In this document: positions 55,402-63,565 of the stretch, piece by piece | How the letters are laid out: each line of letters opens with the position of its first letter | Numbering within the stretch: the stretch's first letter is position 1 | Position numbers and translations under genes: made by a program | Notes under the pieces: generated by a model | Told to the model about the DNA's origin: nothing | Database searches by the model: none | What the model saw: only the letters and a program-made list of their open reading frames with translations | NCBI RefSeq assembly: GCF_017352375.1 | Contig: NZ_JAFEVR010000004.1 | Location: 186,001-250,000, forward strand | DNA: 64,000 bases | Origin: Mycolicibacterium sp. S2-37 | Lineage (GTDB): Bacteria; Actinomycetota; Actinomycetes; Mycobacteriales; Mycobacteriaceae | Direction: 5' to 3'

Positions 55402-55416
55402 GGTAATGTCATTACC
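55402..55416. promoter_or_regulatory. TetR operator (shared motif, site 2, perfect dyad)
   Basis: GGTAATG-T-CATTACC is a perfect 15-base dyad, 34 bases before the amidohydrolase ATG. A close copy lies in the TetR promoter (54679-54693). Placed to repress the amidohydrolase and the downstream acyl-CoA dehydrogenases. Confidence 0.6.
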
Positions 55417-55449
55417 GCTTACCGCGAACCCGACTTCCAGGAGGCGGAT

Positions 55450-56679
55450 ATGCCATCCCGCGATCTGTCCTATCCCGTTTTCGATGCGGACAACCACTTC
55501 TACGAGCCGCAAGAGGCGCTGACGCAGTTCCTGCCGGATCACCGCAAGGGCATCATCGACTACATCGACGTGCGCGGCCGGACCAAGATCGTCGTGCGCA
55601 ACACGATCAGCGACTACATCCCGAACCCCACCTTCGAGGTGGTCGCGCGCCCGGGCGCCCAGGAGGAGTATTTCCGCCACGGCAGTGGCGGCAAGAGCTA
55701 CCGCGAGATCATGGGCAAGCCGATGAAGGCCATCCCGGCCTTCCGCAACCCGCAGGCGCGCCTCGAGGTGCTCGACGGCCTGGGCCTGGACTACACGATC
55801 ATGTTTCCGACCCTGGCCAGCCTGGTCGAGGAGCGCCTGAAGGATGACCCGGACGCGATTCTCGACATCATCCACGCCCTCAACCAGTGGATGTACGAGA
55901 CGTGGCAGTTCAACTATGAGGACCGGATCTTCTCCACACCGGTGATCAATCTGAGTGTGGTCGACCGTGCCCTGGAGGAGTTGCAGTGGTGCCTCGAACG
56001 GGGCGCCAAGACGGTCCTGGTGCGGCCCGCACCGGTACCCGGCTACCGCGGCACCCGGTCGATGGGATTGCCGGAGTTCGACCCGTTCTGGGACGCCTGC
56101 GTCAAGGCCGGCATCCCGGTGTGCATGCACGCCTCCGACAGCGGCTACGCGCAGTACCTCAACGACTGGGAGCCCGCCGACGAGTTCCTGCCGTTCAAAC
56201 CGACCTCGTTCCGGATGGTGGCGATGGGCAAGCGGCCCATCGAGGACACCATGGCCGCACTGGTGTGCCACGGCGCCCTGACCCGCAACCCAGACCTGCG
56301 CATTCTGTCGATCGAGAACGGCGCGTCCTGGGTGCCCTACCTGTTCTACCAGTTCAAAGACGTCTATTCGAAGATGCCGCAGGAGTTCCCCGAGGACCCG
56401 ATCCAGGCGTTCCGGCGCGGTGTGTACGTGGCGCCGTTCTGGGAGGACGACTTCAAGCAGATGTCGGAACTGCTCGGCATCGACCGGGTGATCTTCGGCT
56501 CGGACTGGCCGCATCCCGAGGGCCTCGCCGATCCGATCAATCTCGTCGGCGATCTCGAGCAGATGGGCCTCGACGAGGAGGGTATCCGAAAGGTCATGGG
56601 CGGCAACCTCGTCGACCTGTTCAAGGTGCCCAACAAGAAGGTCTACAAGCCCGACGTGCCGGCGCTGGTCCTGACCTGA
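55450..56679 (+). CDS. Amidohydrolase 2-family metal-dependent hydrolase
   Basis: A 409-residue amidohydrolase-2 TIM-barrel enzyme. The metal site begins FDADNHFYEP (Asp12, Asp14, His16); CMHASDSGYAQYL, SIENGASWVPY and the C-terminal FGSDWPHPEGLADP carry the remaining likely ligands. The family includes decarboxylases and C-C hydrolases of aromatic and side-chain intermediates; several mycobacterial copies lie in steroid and terpenoid regions. ATG 55450 with AGGAGG five bases upstream. It is the first gene of the fadE unit. Confidence 0.88.
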   Translation: MPSRDLSYPVFDADNHFYEPQEALTQFLPDHRKGIIDYIDVRGRTKIVVRNTISDYIPNPTFEVVARPGAQEEYFRHGSGGKSYREIMGKPMKAIPAFRNPQARLEVLDGLGLDYTIMFPTLASLVEERLKDDPDAILDIIHALNQWMYETWQFNYEDRIFSTPVINLSVVDRALEELQWCLERGAKTVLVRPAPVPGYRGTRSMGLPEFDPFWDACVKAGIPVCMHASDSGYAQYLNDWEPADEFLPFKPTSFRMVAMGKRPIEDTMAALVCHGALTRNPDLRILSIENGASWVPYLFYQFKDVYSKMPQEFPEDPIQAFRRGVYVAPFWEDDFKQMSELLGIDRVIFGSDWPHPEGLADPINLVGDLEQMGLDEEGIRKVMGGNLVDLFKVPNKKVYKPDVPALVLT

Positions 56680-56729
56680 CCCCACCGAGCCCGCCCGAAC
56701 CTCAATCCGCCTATGGCTGAACGGATCTC

Positions 56730-57872
56730 ATGACCGAAGTGGCAAGCCCAGAACAGATGCTTTTCGCGTCCACCGCGCAGGCCTTCCTCGAGAAGGAGGC
56801 ATCCCTGACCAGGGTCCGGCAGCTGCACGCCGAAGGAGCCGAGTTCGACCCGGCCTGGTGGCAGCGCGCCGCCGAGCTGGGCTGGGCCAGCCTGCTGGTG
56901 CCCGAGGAACTCGGGGGCGGCAGCGTGTCGGGTAACGGCGTGGACGACGTGGCGTTGGTCGCCGAACAGATCGGGCGCACCGTCGCACCCGGGCCGCTGC
57001 ATCCGGTCAGCACCGTGCTCGCCGGGCTGGTCGACGCCACCGGGGCCGAACGGCACAGTGACCTGATCGAGGCACTCGTCTCCGGTGAGACCGTCGCATC
57101 GTGGGCGGTGTACGAGCCCGGCCGCTCGTGGGATCCGTTGCAAGCGAAGGTGACCGCGACGCCGGTCGACGGCGGTTACCGCATCGACGGCGTCAAGGAT
57201 CGGGTGGAGGCGGGCGCCCGCAGTGCGGTACTGCTGGTGACCGCCCGCGCCGGTGACGACCTACGCCAGTTCCTGGTACCCACCGACGCCGCCGGCGTGA
57301 CGGTGACCGAACAGCGGTCGGTCGACCTGGTGAAGCGGTACGCCCGGGTCGAGTTCGACGGTGTGACCGTCGACGTGTCCGCGGCGGTGGGCACCGCGGC
57401 CGAGACGGCGGCGCTGATCGAACGCCAGAGTCAGATCGCCCAGGTGCTGCAGTGCGCCGAGGTGCTCGGAATCCTGCAGACCGTGGTCGACTTCACCGTG
57501 CAGTGGGCATTCGACCGCCACTCGTTCGGCCGGCCGCTGGCGTCCTACCAGGCGCTCAAGCACCGGTTCGCCGACCTCAAGATCCACCTGGAAGCGTGCC
57601 GGGCGGCCACCCGCGCAGCGGTCAGAGCGGTTGCCGACCGCTCCCCCGACGCCGCCTTCGCCGTCAGCGTCGCGAAATCCTACGTCGGCGAGCACGCGGC
57701 GCCGATGATCCAGGACGCCGTCCAGCTGCACGGCGGCATCGGCGTGACGTGGGAACACGATCTGCACCTCTATCTGCGACGGGCCACGCTGTATCGGTCG
57801 ATGTTCGGCACCCCTGAAGACCACAACCTGCGTGTGTATGCGCTGCACGACGAACTGGAGTCCGCGTCATGA
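56730..57872 (+). CDS. Acyl-CoA dehydrogenase, subunit of likely heteromeric pair (first)
   Basis: A 380-residue acyl-CoA dehydrogenase fold protein: N-terminal helices, a shortened beta domain (SWAVYEPGRSWDP), and the C-terminal bundle with RHSFGRPLASYQALKHRFADLK and QDAVQLHGGIGVTWEHDLHLYLRRA. Two adjacent, dissimilar ACAD genes, the second overlapping by 4 bases (ATGA), are characteristic of the alpha2-beta2 FadE heterotetramers that dehydrogenate bulky CoA esters such as steroid side chains. The exact substrate is unknown. Confidence 0.9.
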   Translation: MTEVASPEQMLFASTAQAFLEKEASLTRVRQLHAEGAEFDPAWWQRAAELGWASLLVPEELGGGSVSGNGVDDVALVAEQIGRTVAPGPLHPVSTVLAGLVDATGAERHSDLIEALVSGETVASWAVYEPGRSWDPLQAKVTATPVDGGYRIDGVKDRVEAGARSAVLLVTARAGDDLRQFLVPTDAAGVTVTEQRSVDLVKRYARVEFDGVTVDVSAAVGTAAETAALIERQSQIAQVLQCAEVLGILQTVVDFTVQWAFDRHSFGRPLASYQALKHRFADLKIHLEACRAATRAAVRAVADRSPDAAFAVSVAKSYVGEHAAPMIQDAVQLHGGIGVTWEHDLHLYLRRATLYRSMFGTPEDHNLRVYALHDELESAS

Positions 57873-59134
57873 CCGAGACCACCGCAACTGATCCGACTGC
57901 GGCGACGGCACCGGAGGGCGTCGAGGACTTCCGCGCCAGGGCGCAAGCGTGGCTGGCGCAGAACATGCCCCGCATCGACCCGGCGAACCCGCCGGACGCC
58001 GACCGGGGCGAGGAGGGGCCGTGGCTGCGCGCCCGCGAACTCCAGAAGATGCTCTACGCAGGCGGATTCGCCGGCATCTGCTTCCCGAAGGAGTACGGCG
58101 GCCTCGGCTATCCGATCGCCTACCAGCGGGCGTTCGACGCGGTGTCCAAGGACTACGAACTGCCGATCATCCTCAACACACCGACGTTCACGATCTGCGC
58201 GGCCACCATCCTCGACACCGGGTCCGAGGACCAGAAGCGCAAACACATCTCTGCGGTCATCCGCGGTGAGCAGATCCTGGTGCAGTTGCTGTCCGAACCC
58301 AGCGGCGGTTCCGACCTCGCCGGCGTCATCACCCGCGCCGACCGGCAGGGCGACAAATGGGTGATCAACGGCGCCAAGACCTGGAGTACCAGCGCGTTCG
58401 CCGCCGACTACGGGCTCCTGCTAGCGCGCACCGACTGGAATGTGCCCAAGCACGAAGGCCTGACGATGTTCCTGGTGCCGCTCGACGCACCGGGCATCAC
58501 CATGCGCCGCATCAAGCAGGTCGACGGCGGCAACGAATTCTGCGAGGAGTTCTTCGACAACCTCGAACTCGGCGACGACGCCGTGGTGGGCGAGGTGAAC
58601 AAGGGGTGGGAGGTCGCCTCGCGGCAGCTGTACCACGAACGCCGCGCCGTGGGCGGCGGTTCCGAATTCGCCAGCGGCATCGGTCCCGAGGGCGTCACCG
58701 ACCAGCCGGTGGACTACCGGGCGCTGCTCGCCGAGACCGGCCAGGCCGACAGCGAACGAGCCCGCGAGATGGCGGGGCGGGCGCTGGTGCGGCGCGCGGT
58801 GCAGGAGCAGCTGATCGACCACGTCTACCACGGGGTACTGGACGGGTCGCTGCCGCCGGCCGCCGGCTCCATCATCCGCACCACCCACGCCGAATCCATC
58901 CAGTTCGAGATCGACACGGCGCTGGCGCTGCTGGGAGCCGACGGCGTCGTCGACGGCGGGGACCGGCTGATCCGCTACGGCGACCGCTACCTGACCCGGC
59001 AGACCGCGTCCCTGGGCGGCGGCACCACCGAGATCGCCCGCAACATCATCGGCGAACGGGTACTGGGCTTCCCACGGGAAGCCGCTGCCGACCGCGGAGT
59101 GCCGTTCAAAGACGTCAAGCGCAACAAGATCTGA
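57869..59134 (+). CDS. Acyl-CoA dehydrogenase, subunit of likely heteromeric pair (second)
   Basis: A 421-residue acyl-CoA dehydrogenase: GGFAGICFPKEYGGLGYPIAYQ, LLSEPSGGSDLAGVITRADRQGDKWVINGAKTWSTSAF in parts (FAD/substrate loop), and QTASLGGGTTEIARNIIGERVLGFPRE at the C-terminus, which contributes to the FAD site. It differs from the preceding gene, in keeping with subunit specialisation. ATGA overlap with its partner. No further beta-oxidation gene follows; the next gene is convergent. Confidence 0.91.
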   Translation: MTETTATDPTAATAPEGVEDFRARAQAWLAQNMPRIDPANPPDADRGEEGPWLRARELQKMLYAGGFAGICFPKEYGGLGYPIAYQRAFDAVSKDYELPIILNTPTFTICAATILDTGSEDQKRKHISAVIRGEQILVQLLSEPSGGSDLAGVITRADRQGDKWVINGAKTWSTSAFAADYGLLLARTDWNVPKHEGLTMFLVPLDAPGITMRRIKQVDGGNEFCEEFFDNLELGDDAVVGEVNKGWEVASRQLYHERRAVGGGSEFASGIGPEGVTDQPVDYRALLAETGQADSERAREMAGRALVRRAVQEQLIDHVYHGVLDGSLPPAAGSIIRTTHAESIQFEIDTALALLGADGVVDGGDRLIRYGDRYLTRQTASLGGGTTEIARNIIGERVLGFPREAAADRGVPFKDVKRNKI

Positions 59135-59138
59135 GCCC

Positions 59139-60155
59139 TCAGAACAGGGTCGGCTGCACCGGACCCGCTACGGCGACCGCGGGCGCCGCGCGCGGCGTCG
59201 CGGTGCGCCGGTCCCGCACCAGCCCGTGTTTGGCCAGCAGCGGCGCGGCCCGGCGTGCCAGCATCTCGCGATAGTCGGCGGGCAGATACGCACCGCGCCG
59301 GTACAGCGCCTGGTAGTCACCGACGAGATCGGGCCGCGCGCGCGACAGCCACGACATGAACCATCCGCGGGTGGCGCCGCGCAGATGCAGACCGAACACC
59401 GTCGCACTGCCGGCGCCGGCTGCGGCGATCCGGCCGAGCAGATCGTCGAGGTGCTCGGCCGAATCCGTCAGACGCGGCAGTACTGGGGCCACCATCACAT
59501 GGCAGTCGAGCCCGGCCTCCCGGATGGCGGTGATCAGCGCCAGCCGGGCCTGCGGCGACGGCGTACCGGGCTCGACGTCGTGATGCAGGTCGGGATCGCC
59601 GACCGCCAGAGACACCGCAACGCTGACCGGCACCCGGCGCGCCGCCTCCGACAGCTGCGGGAGGTCCCGGCGCAGCAGCGTGCCCTTGGTCAGGATCGAC
59701 ATCGGGGTTCCGGAATCAGCTAGGGCGGCAATGATTCCCGGCATCAGCGTGTAGCGGCCCTCGGCGCGTTGATAGGGATCGGTGTTGGTTCCGAGGGCGA
59801 CGGTGTCGCGCTGCCAGGACGGTCTGCGCAGTTCGCGCCGGAGCACCTCGGCCACGTTGGTCTTGACCACGACCTGGGTGTCGAAGTCGGTGCCGACGTC
59901 GAGGTCGAGGTATTCGTGGGTGGGCCGGGCGAAGCAGTACCGGCAGGCGTGCGAGCAGCCCCGGTAGCCGTTCACCGTGTACTGGAACGGCAGCATCGAG
60001 GCGTTGGGCACCTTGTTGAGGGCCGACTTGCACAGCACCTCGTGGAAGGTCATGCCCTCGAACTGCGGGGTGCGCACACTGCGCACGAACCCGATGCGCT
60101 GCAGGCCGGGCAGCGATCCGTCGTCGACTTCGACACCTTGGCCCGCCCAGCGCAT
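59139..60155 (-). CDS. Rv2578c-like radical SAM protein
   Basis: A 338-residue radical SAM enzyme of the spore-photoproduct-lyase-like group. The cluster motif is CSHACRYCF with Cys67, Cys71, Cys74. Next come [40 protein letters not shown] and [29 protein letters not shown] (in parts). Length and sequence match M. tuberculosis Rv2578c (340 residues). The ATG at 60155 sits nine bases after a perfect LexA box, so it is part of the SOS response and may repair a DNA lesion or modify a nucleotide; the reaction is unknown. Confidence 0.9.
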   Translation of the reverse strand: MRWAGQGVEVDDGSLPGLQRIGFVRSVRTPQFEGMTFHEVLCKSALNKVPNASMLPFQYTVNGYRGCSHACRYCFARPTHEYLDLDVGTDFDTQVVVKTNVAEVLRRELRRPSWQRDTVALGTNTDPYQRAEGRYTLMPGIIAALADSGTPMSILTKGTLLRRDLPQLSEAARRVPVSVAVSLAVGDPDLHHDVEPGTPSPQARLALITAIREAGLDCHVMVAPVLPRLTDSAEHLDDLLGRIAAAGAGSATVFGLHLRGATRGWFMSWLSRARPDLVGDYQALYRRGAYLPADYREMLARRAAPLLAKHGLVRDRRTATPRAAPAVAVAGPVQPTLF

Positions 60156-60163
60156 GACATCAT

Positions 60164-60179
60164 TCGAACGCACGTTCGA
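60164..60179 (-). promoter_or_regulatory. LexA (SOS) box
   Basis: TCGAAC-GCAC-GTTCGA is a perfect match to the mycobacterial SOS box TCGAAC-N4-GTTCGA. It ends nine bases from the radical SAM start, where LexA would block transcription until DNA damage. Confidence 0.85.
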
Positions 60180-60243
60180 CCGCCTGTCAAGGCCGCTCCA
60201 CAGCAGGATTCCCCGGTTCGCCGCCCACTCTGTTAGCCTGGTA

Positions 60244-60264
60244 GCAGAATGCTCTTCTGCATTC
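60244..60264 (+). promoter_or_regulatory. Mutually exclusive hairpins in the cspA leader
   Basis: Two stems overlap: GCAGAA (60244-60249) with TTCTGC (60255-60260), and GAATGC (60247-60252) with GCATTC (60259-60264). They cannot form together. The segment is 28 bases before the cspA ATG, in its presumed 5' leader. Cold-shock leaders often switch structure with temperature; this role is speculative here. Confidence 0.35.
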
Positions 60265-60291
60265 GCAGGTAAATGGAAAGAAATCAGCAAT

Positions 60292-60495
60292 ATGGCACAG
60301 GGAACTGTGAAATGGTTCAACAGCGAAAAAGGCTTCGGCTTCATCGCTCCCGACGGCGGCTCTGAGGACGTCTTCGTCCACTACTCCGAGATTCAGAGCA
60401 GCGGTTTCCGCTCTCTCGAAGAGAATCAGCGCGTCGAGTTTGAGATCGGCCAGGGCTCCAAGGGCCCGCAGGCCACCGCGGTCACCGCGATCTGA
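60292..60495 (+). CDS. cspA: Cold-shock domain protein CspA
   Basis: A 67-residue cold-shock domain protein that binds single-stranded RNA and DNA. RNP1 is KGFGFIAP and RNP2 [10 protein letters not shown]; the protein begins [16 protein letters not shown] and ends [18 protein letters not shown], close to mycobacterial CspA (Rv3648c). A strong intrinsic terminator follows, so it is monocistronic. The leader holds alternative hairpins. Confidence 0.95.
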   Translation: MAQGTVKWFNSEKGFGFIAPDGGSEDVFVHYSEIQSSGFRSLEENQRVEFEIGQGSKGPQATAVTAI

Positions 60496-60506
60496 CAGAC
60501 TTAACG

Positions 60507-60547
60507 AAAATGTGGGCCGCCGGATTATCCGGCGGCCCACATTTTTT
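60507..60547 (+). terminator. Strong intrinsic terminator after cspA
   Basis: A 19-base perfect inverted repeat, AAAATGTGGGCCGCCGGAT (60507-60525) with its complement at 60527-60545, around a one-base centre, is followed by a run of T (60542-60547). The stem is GC-rich with A/T flanks, so it could also work from the minus side for the small gene at 60566. Intrinsic terminators of this strength are rare in mycobacteria. Confidence 0.9.
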
Positions 60548-60565
60548 GCTTGGTTACGTTCTCGC

Positions 60566-60682
60566 TCAGCGCTTCTCGGCTTGATCCACGTCGGAGAACT
60601 CCGGCGCCTGGACCGGGGCCGACGAATGCGGCGCCGAGCCGGTTTCGGTGATCGGGTGCGAGAACAGTGAATTCTCATTCAT
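60566..60682 (-). CDS. Unrecognised 38-codon small protein gene
   Basis: A short open frame not previously flagged by length alone. It begins ATG at 60682, reads MNENSLFSHPITETG and ends EFSDVDQAEKR, with stop TGA at 60566-60568. AGGAG lies about eight bases before the ATG. Codon use is like the neighbours (third-position G/C). The peptide is polar, acidic at the end, without Cys, membrane segment or signal peptide. The Shine-Dalgarno lies within a potential hairpin (GATTCTCC-GTTA-GGAGATC). It converges with cspA and would share its terminator. No family is recognised; function unknown. Confidence 0.6.
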   Translation of the reverse strand: MNENSLFSHPITETGSAPHSSAPVQAPEFSDVDQAEKR

Positions 60683-60803
60683 GAGGGGATCTCCTAACGG
60701 AGAATCTCGGAGGTCCGGCCGCTCGTCGGCCGCGGAACACCGTGCACAACACGGTTCGTCTCAAGCGTACTCCCATCCGCCGGCTCGGTCACCGGCCACC
60801 GGG

Positions 60804-61211
60804 TCACCAGGGCCGGAGTGAGCACTGCACGCCGCTGCCGCCCTGCTGCGACACGACGACCTGACCGTCGACGGCGATCTCACAGTGGAACGCCGGATTC
60901 ACCCGTAGGCCCCCGCTGGCGCTGACGAAGGCCCACTGGTTCGGGTCGGCCAGCGTGGTCTCGAACGTCCACGGCGCAGCCGGCCCGACCAGCACCCGCG
61001 CCGCGGGCATGTACTGCGGCGAGTTCGCCTCGGCCTGGCTCGGCGGATCGATGCCGACGTAGTAGATGTTCGCCATCAGGTCGCTGGTCGTGGTGATCGT
61101 GTAGCGGACCGTGTGGGCGGCCGGCTCGGCGCTCGCCCCCGCCTGGCTGACCGTCACCGCCGCCAACGCCGTCAGCGCCGCCGTCGCGGCCCTACTCGTC
61201 GATGTACGCAT
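60804..61211 (-). CDS. Secreted MmpS-like small protein
   Basis: A 135-residue exported protein. The signal peptide runs to about ASA-EP (residue 28). The mature part (VRYTITTTSDLMANIYYVGIDPPSQ; PWTFETTLADPNQWAFVSASGG; CEIAVDGQVVVSQQGGSGVQC) has the spacing of the MmpS C-terminal domain, with Cys110 and Cys130 able to form a disulfide. Unlike MmpS proteins it has a cleavable signal rather than an anchor helix, and no MmpL gene adjoins it. The start at MRTSTSRAATAAL is preferred over an extension to 61277 that would overlap the GlnR-like boxes. Confidence 0.75.
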   Translation of the reverse strand: MRTSTSRAATAALTALAAVTVSQAGASAEPAAHTVRYTITTTSDLMANIYYVGIDPPSQAEANSPQYMPAARVLVGPAAPWTFETTLADPNQWAFVSASGGLRVNPAFHCEIAVDGQVVVSQQGGSGVQCSLRPW

Positions 61212-61260
61212 GTCGGTGACATCGGCGCTGCCTCGTGCGGCGTTACCCGGTGGGCGACGG

Positions 61261-61298
61261 GTTAACTCGTTCGTCACACACAGTCACTTCAGAGAAAC
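61261..61298 (+). promoter_or_regulatory. Tandem GlnR-like boxes upstream of urtA
   Basis: GTTAAC-TCGTTC-GTCAC (61261-61277) and GTCAC-TTCAGA-GAAAC (61283-61298) both fit the GlnR pattern of an AC-ending half, six bases, and a G(n)AAC-type half; the second is the better match. They lie about 110-145 bases before urtA, where GlnR activates nitrogen-uptake genes. Inferred binding. Confidence 0.55.
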
Positions 61299-61406
61299 AC
61301 AGGCGCTCTAACGTCCCGAAACGACACCGCAACGGTGTCTTACCTCCTGCGCGTGGCCGATGCCGATCGGCGCGAACGCGCGACCGGACACGACGAGAGG
61401 CTCTCC

Positions 61407-62672
61407 ATGCGACCACCCCGGCGCTCCGCGCTCAAGAAGTCGGCCCTGGCCACCACCGGCATCGTCCTGGCCGCCGGTCTGGTCCTGACAAGCTGTGGCA
61501 GCAAGGCGAGCGACACCGAAGGAGCCGCCGCCCAATCCTGCGTGGACACCTCGGGTCCGACGGTCAAGGTCGGCTCCCTGAATTCACTGTCAGGCACGAT
61601 GGCGATCTCCGAGGTCACCGTCCGCGACTCCATCAAGCTCGCTGTCGACGAGATCAACGCCGCAGGCGGCGTACTGGGCAAGCAGATCCAGCTGATCGGT
61701 GAGGACGGCGCGTCGGAGCCGACGGTGTTCGCCGAGAAGGCCGAAAAACTGATCAGCAGCGACTGCGTGGCCGCGGTGTTCGGCGGCTGGACGTCGTCGA
61801 GCCGCAAAGCCATGCTGCCCGTGTTCGAGAGCGCCAACTCACTGCTGTACTACCCGGTGCAGTACGAGGGCCTCGAGGCGTCCAAGAACATCTTCTACAC
61901 CGGCGCCACCACCAATCAGCAGATCGTTCCCGCGCTGGACTACCTCAAGGAGCGCGGGGTGAAATCGCTGTACCTGGTGGGCAGCGACTACGTGTTCCCG
62001 CAGACCGCCAACCGCATCATCAAGGCCTACGCCGAGGCCAACGGCATCGAGATCAAGGGTGAGGACTACACGCCGCTGGGTTCGACCGACTTCTCCACCA
62101 TCGTCAACAAGGTGCGCAGCGCCGACGCCGACGCCGTGTTCAACACCCTCAACGGCGATTCCAACGTCGCGTTCTTCCGCGAGTACCGCAACGTCGGCCT
62201 GACCGCACAGGAGATGCCGGTGGTGTCGGTGTCGATCGCCGAGGAGGAGGTCGGCGGCATCGGTGTGCAGAACATCACCGGCCAGTTGACCGCATGGAAC
62301 TACTACCAGACCATCGACACCCCGGTGAACAAGGCGTTCGTCGCGGCCTATAAGAAGGCCTACGGCGCCAACAAGCCCACGTCGGATCCGATGGAAGCCG
62401 CGTACGTGTCGGTGTACCTGTGGAAGAACACCGTCGAGAAGGCGAAGTCCTTCGAGGTCAAAGCGATTCAGGACAACGCGGGCGGCGTCACGTTCGACGC
62501 ACCCGAAGGCCTGGTAACCATCGACGGCGAGAACCACCACATCACCAAGACCGCCCGCATCGGCGAGATCCGCCCCGACGGACTGATCTACACGATCTGG
62601 GAGTCCCCCGGTCCGATCGAGCCGGACCCCTACCTCAAGTCCTATCCGTGGGCCGCCGGACTCTCGAGCTGA
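61407..62672 (+). CDS. urtA: Urea ABC transporter substrate-binding lipoprotein UrtA
   Basis: A 421-residue family 5 solute-binding protein. The signal ends in the lipobox LTSC with Cys30. [64 protein letters not shown] and [14 protein letters not shown] are characteristic of urea-binding UrtA rather than of branched amino-acid LivK proteins. It captures urea (and perhaps short amides) outside the membrane. ATG at 61407; an upstream frame from 61335 is not UrtA-like. First gene of urtABC, after GlnR-like boxes. Confidence 0.93.
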   Translation: MRPPRRSALKKSALATTGIVLAAGLVLTSCGSKASDTEGAAAQSCVDTSGPTVKVGSLNSLSGTMAISEVTVRDSIKLAVDEINAAGGVLGKQIQLIGEDGASEPTVFAEKAEKLISSDCVAAVFGGWTSSSRKAMLPVFESANSLLYYPVQYEGLEASKNIFYTGATTNQQIVPALDYLKERGVKSLYLVGSDYVFPQTANRIIKAYAEANGIEIKGEDYTPLGSTDFSTIVNKVRSADADAVFNTLNGDSNVAFFREYRNVGLTAQEMPVVSVSIAEEEVGGIGVQNITGQLTAWNYYQTIDTPVNKAFVAAYKKAYGANKPTSDPMEAAYVSVYLWKNTVEKAKSFEVKAIQDNAGGVTFDAPEGLVTIDGENHHITKTARIGEIRPDGLIYTIWESPGPIEPDPYLKSYPWAAGLSS

Positions 62673-62680
62673 GCTCCTAG

Positions 62681-63565
62681 ATGGATGTCCTGATCGGGCA
62701 GCTGGCAACGGGATTGAGCCTGGGCTCGATCCTGTTGCTGGCGGCGCTCGGGCTCTCACTGACCTTCGGTCAGATGGGGGTCATCAACATGGCCCACGGT
62801 GAGTTCATCATGGCGGGCTGCTACACCGCCTACGTCATCCAGCAGGTCATCTCCAGCGCCGGTGCGTCGCTGCTGATCTCGCTGGTGGTCGGCTTCGTCG
62901 TCGGCGGCGCGATGGGTGCGCTGCTCGAGGTGACGCTGATCCAGCGGATGTACCACCGCCCGCTGGACACGCTGCTGGTCACTTTCGGCGTCGGCCTGGT
63001 CCTGCAGCAGATCGCCCGCGACGTGTTCGGCGCCCCCGCGGTCAACGTCGTTGCGCCGGTGTGGCTCTCGGGCGGGGTCGAGATCTTCGGCGCCGTCGTA
63101 CCCAAGACCCGCATCTTCATCCTGGTGCTGGCGGTCGCGTGCGTGGCGGTGCTGGCCACCGTGCTCAAGACCAGCCCGATGGGCAGGCGCATCCGGGCGG
63201 TGGTGCAGAACCGCGACCTCGCCGAGACCAGCGGGATCTCCTCGCGCCGGACCGATATCACGACGTTCTTCATCGGATCCGGGCTGGCCGCGGTGGCCGG
63301 GGTGGCGTTGACGCTGATCGGTTCCACCAGCCCGACCACCGGTCAGAGCTTTCTCATCGACGCGTTCCTCGTCGTGGTGGTCGGCGGCCTGGGTCAGATC
63401 AAGGGCACCGTGATCGCGGCCCTGGCGCTGGGTTTCCTCAACTCGTTCATCGAGTACAACACCACCGCATCACTGGCGAAGGTGATCGTGTTCGTGATCA
63501 TCGTGATCTTCCTGCAGGTCCGCCCACAGGGCCTGTTCACCGTGCGGACAAGGAGTCTCGTATGA
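62681..63565 (+). CDS. urtB: Urea ABC transporter permease UrtB
   Basis: A 294-residue LivH-type permease with about eight helices: GLSLGSILLLAALGLSLTFGQMGVINMAHGEFIMAG at the start, RIRAVVQNRDLAETSGISSRRTDITTFFIGSGLAAVAGVALT with the ABC-coupling segment, and VVVGGLGQIKGTVIAALALGFL. It pairs with UrtC to form the urea channel. It starts eight bases after urtA and overlaps urtC by four (ATGA). Confidence 0.93.
   Translation: MDVLIGQLATGLSLGSILLLAALGLSLTFGQMGVINMAHGEFIMAGCYTAYVIQQVISSAGASLLISLVVGFVVGGAMGALLEVTLIQRMYHRPLDTLLVTFGVGLVLQQIARDVFGAPAVNVVAPVWLSGGVEIFGAVVPKTRIFILVLAVACVAVLATVLKTSPMGRRIRAVVQNRDLAETSGISSRRTDITTFFIGSGLAAVAGVALTLIGSTSPTTGQSFLIDAFLVVVVGGLGQIKGTVIAALALGFLNSFIEYNTTASLAKVIVFVIIVIFLQVRPQGLFTVRTRSLV

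Noticed and set aside
54181..56685. Very long minus-strand open frame (over 800 codons) opposite the TetR and amidohydrolase genes
   Set aside because: Composition is that of an antisense shadow in GC-rich DNA, and the plus-strand genes have strong family motifs and ribosome sites.
60187..60678. 163-codon minus-strand frame covering cspA
   Set aside because: Antisense to cspA and passes through the terminator; the in-frame small gene at 60566-60682 in another frame has a ribosome site and is preferred.
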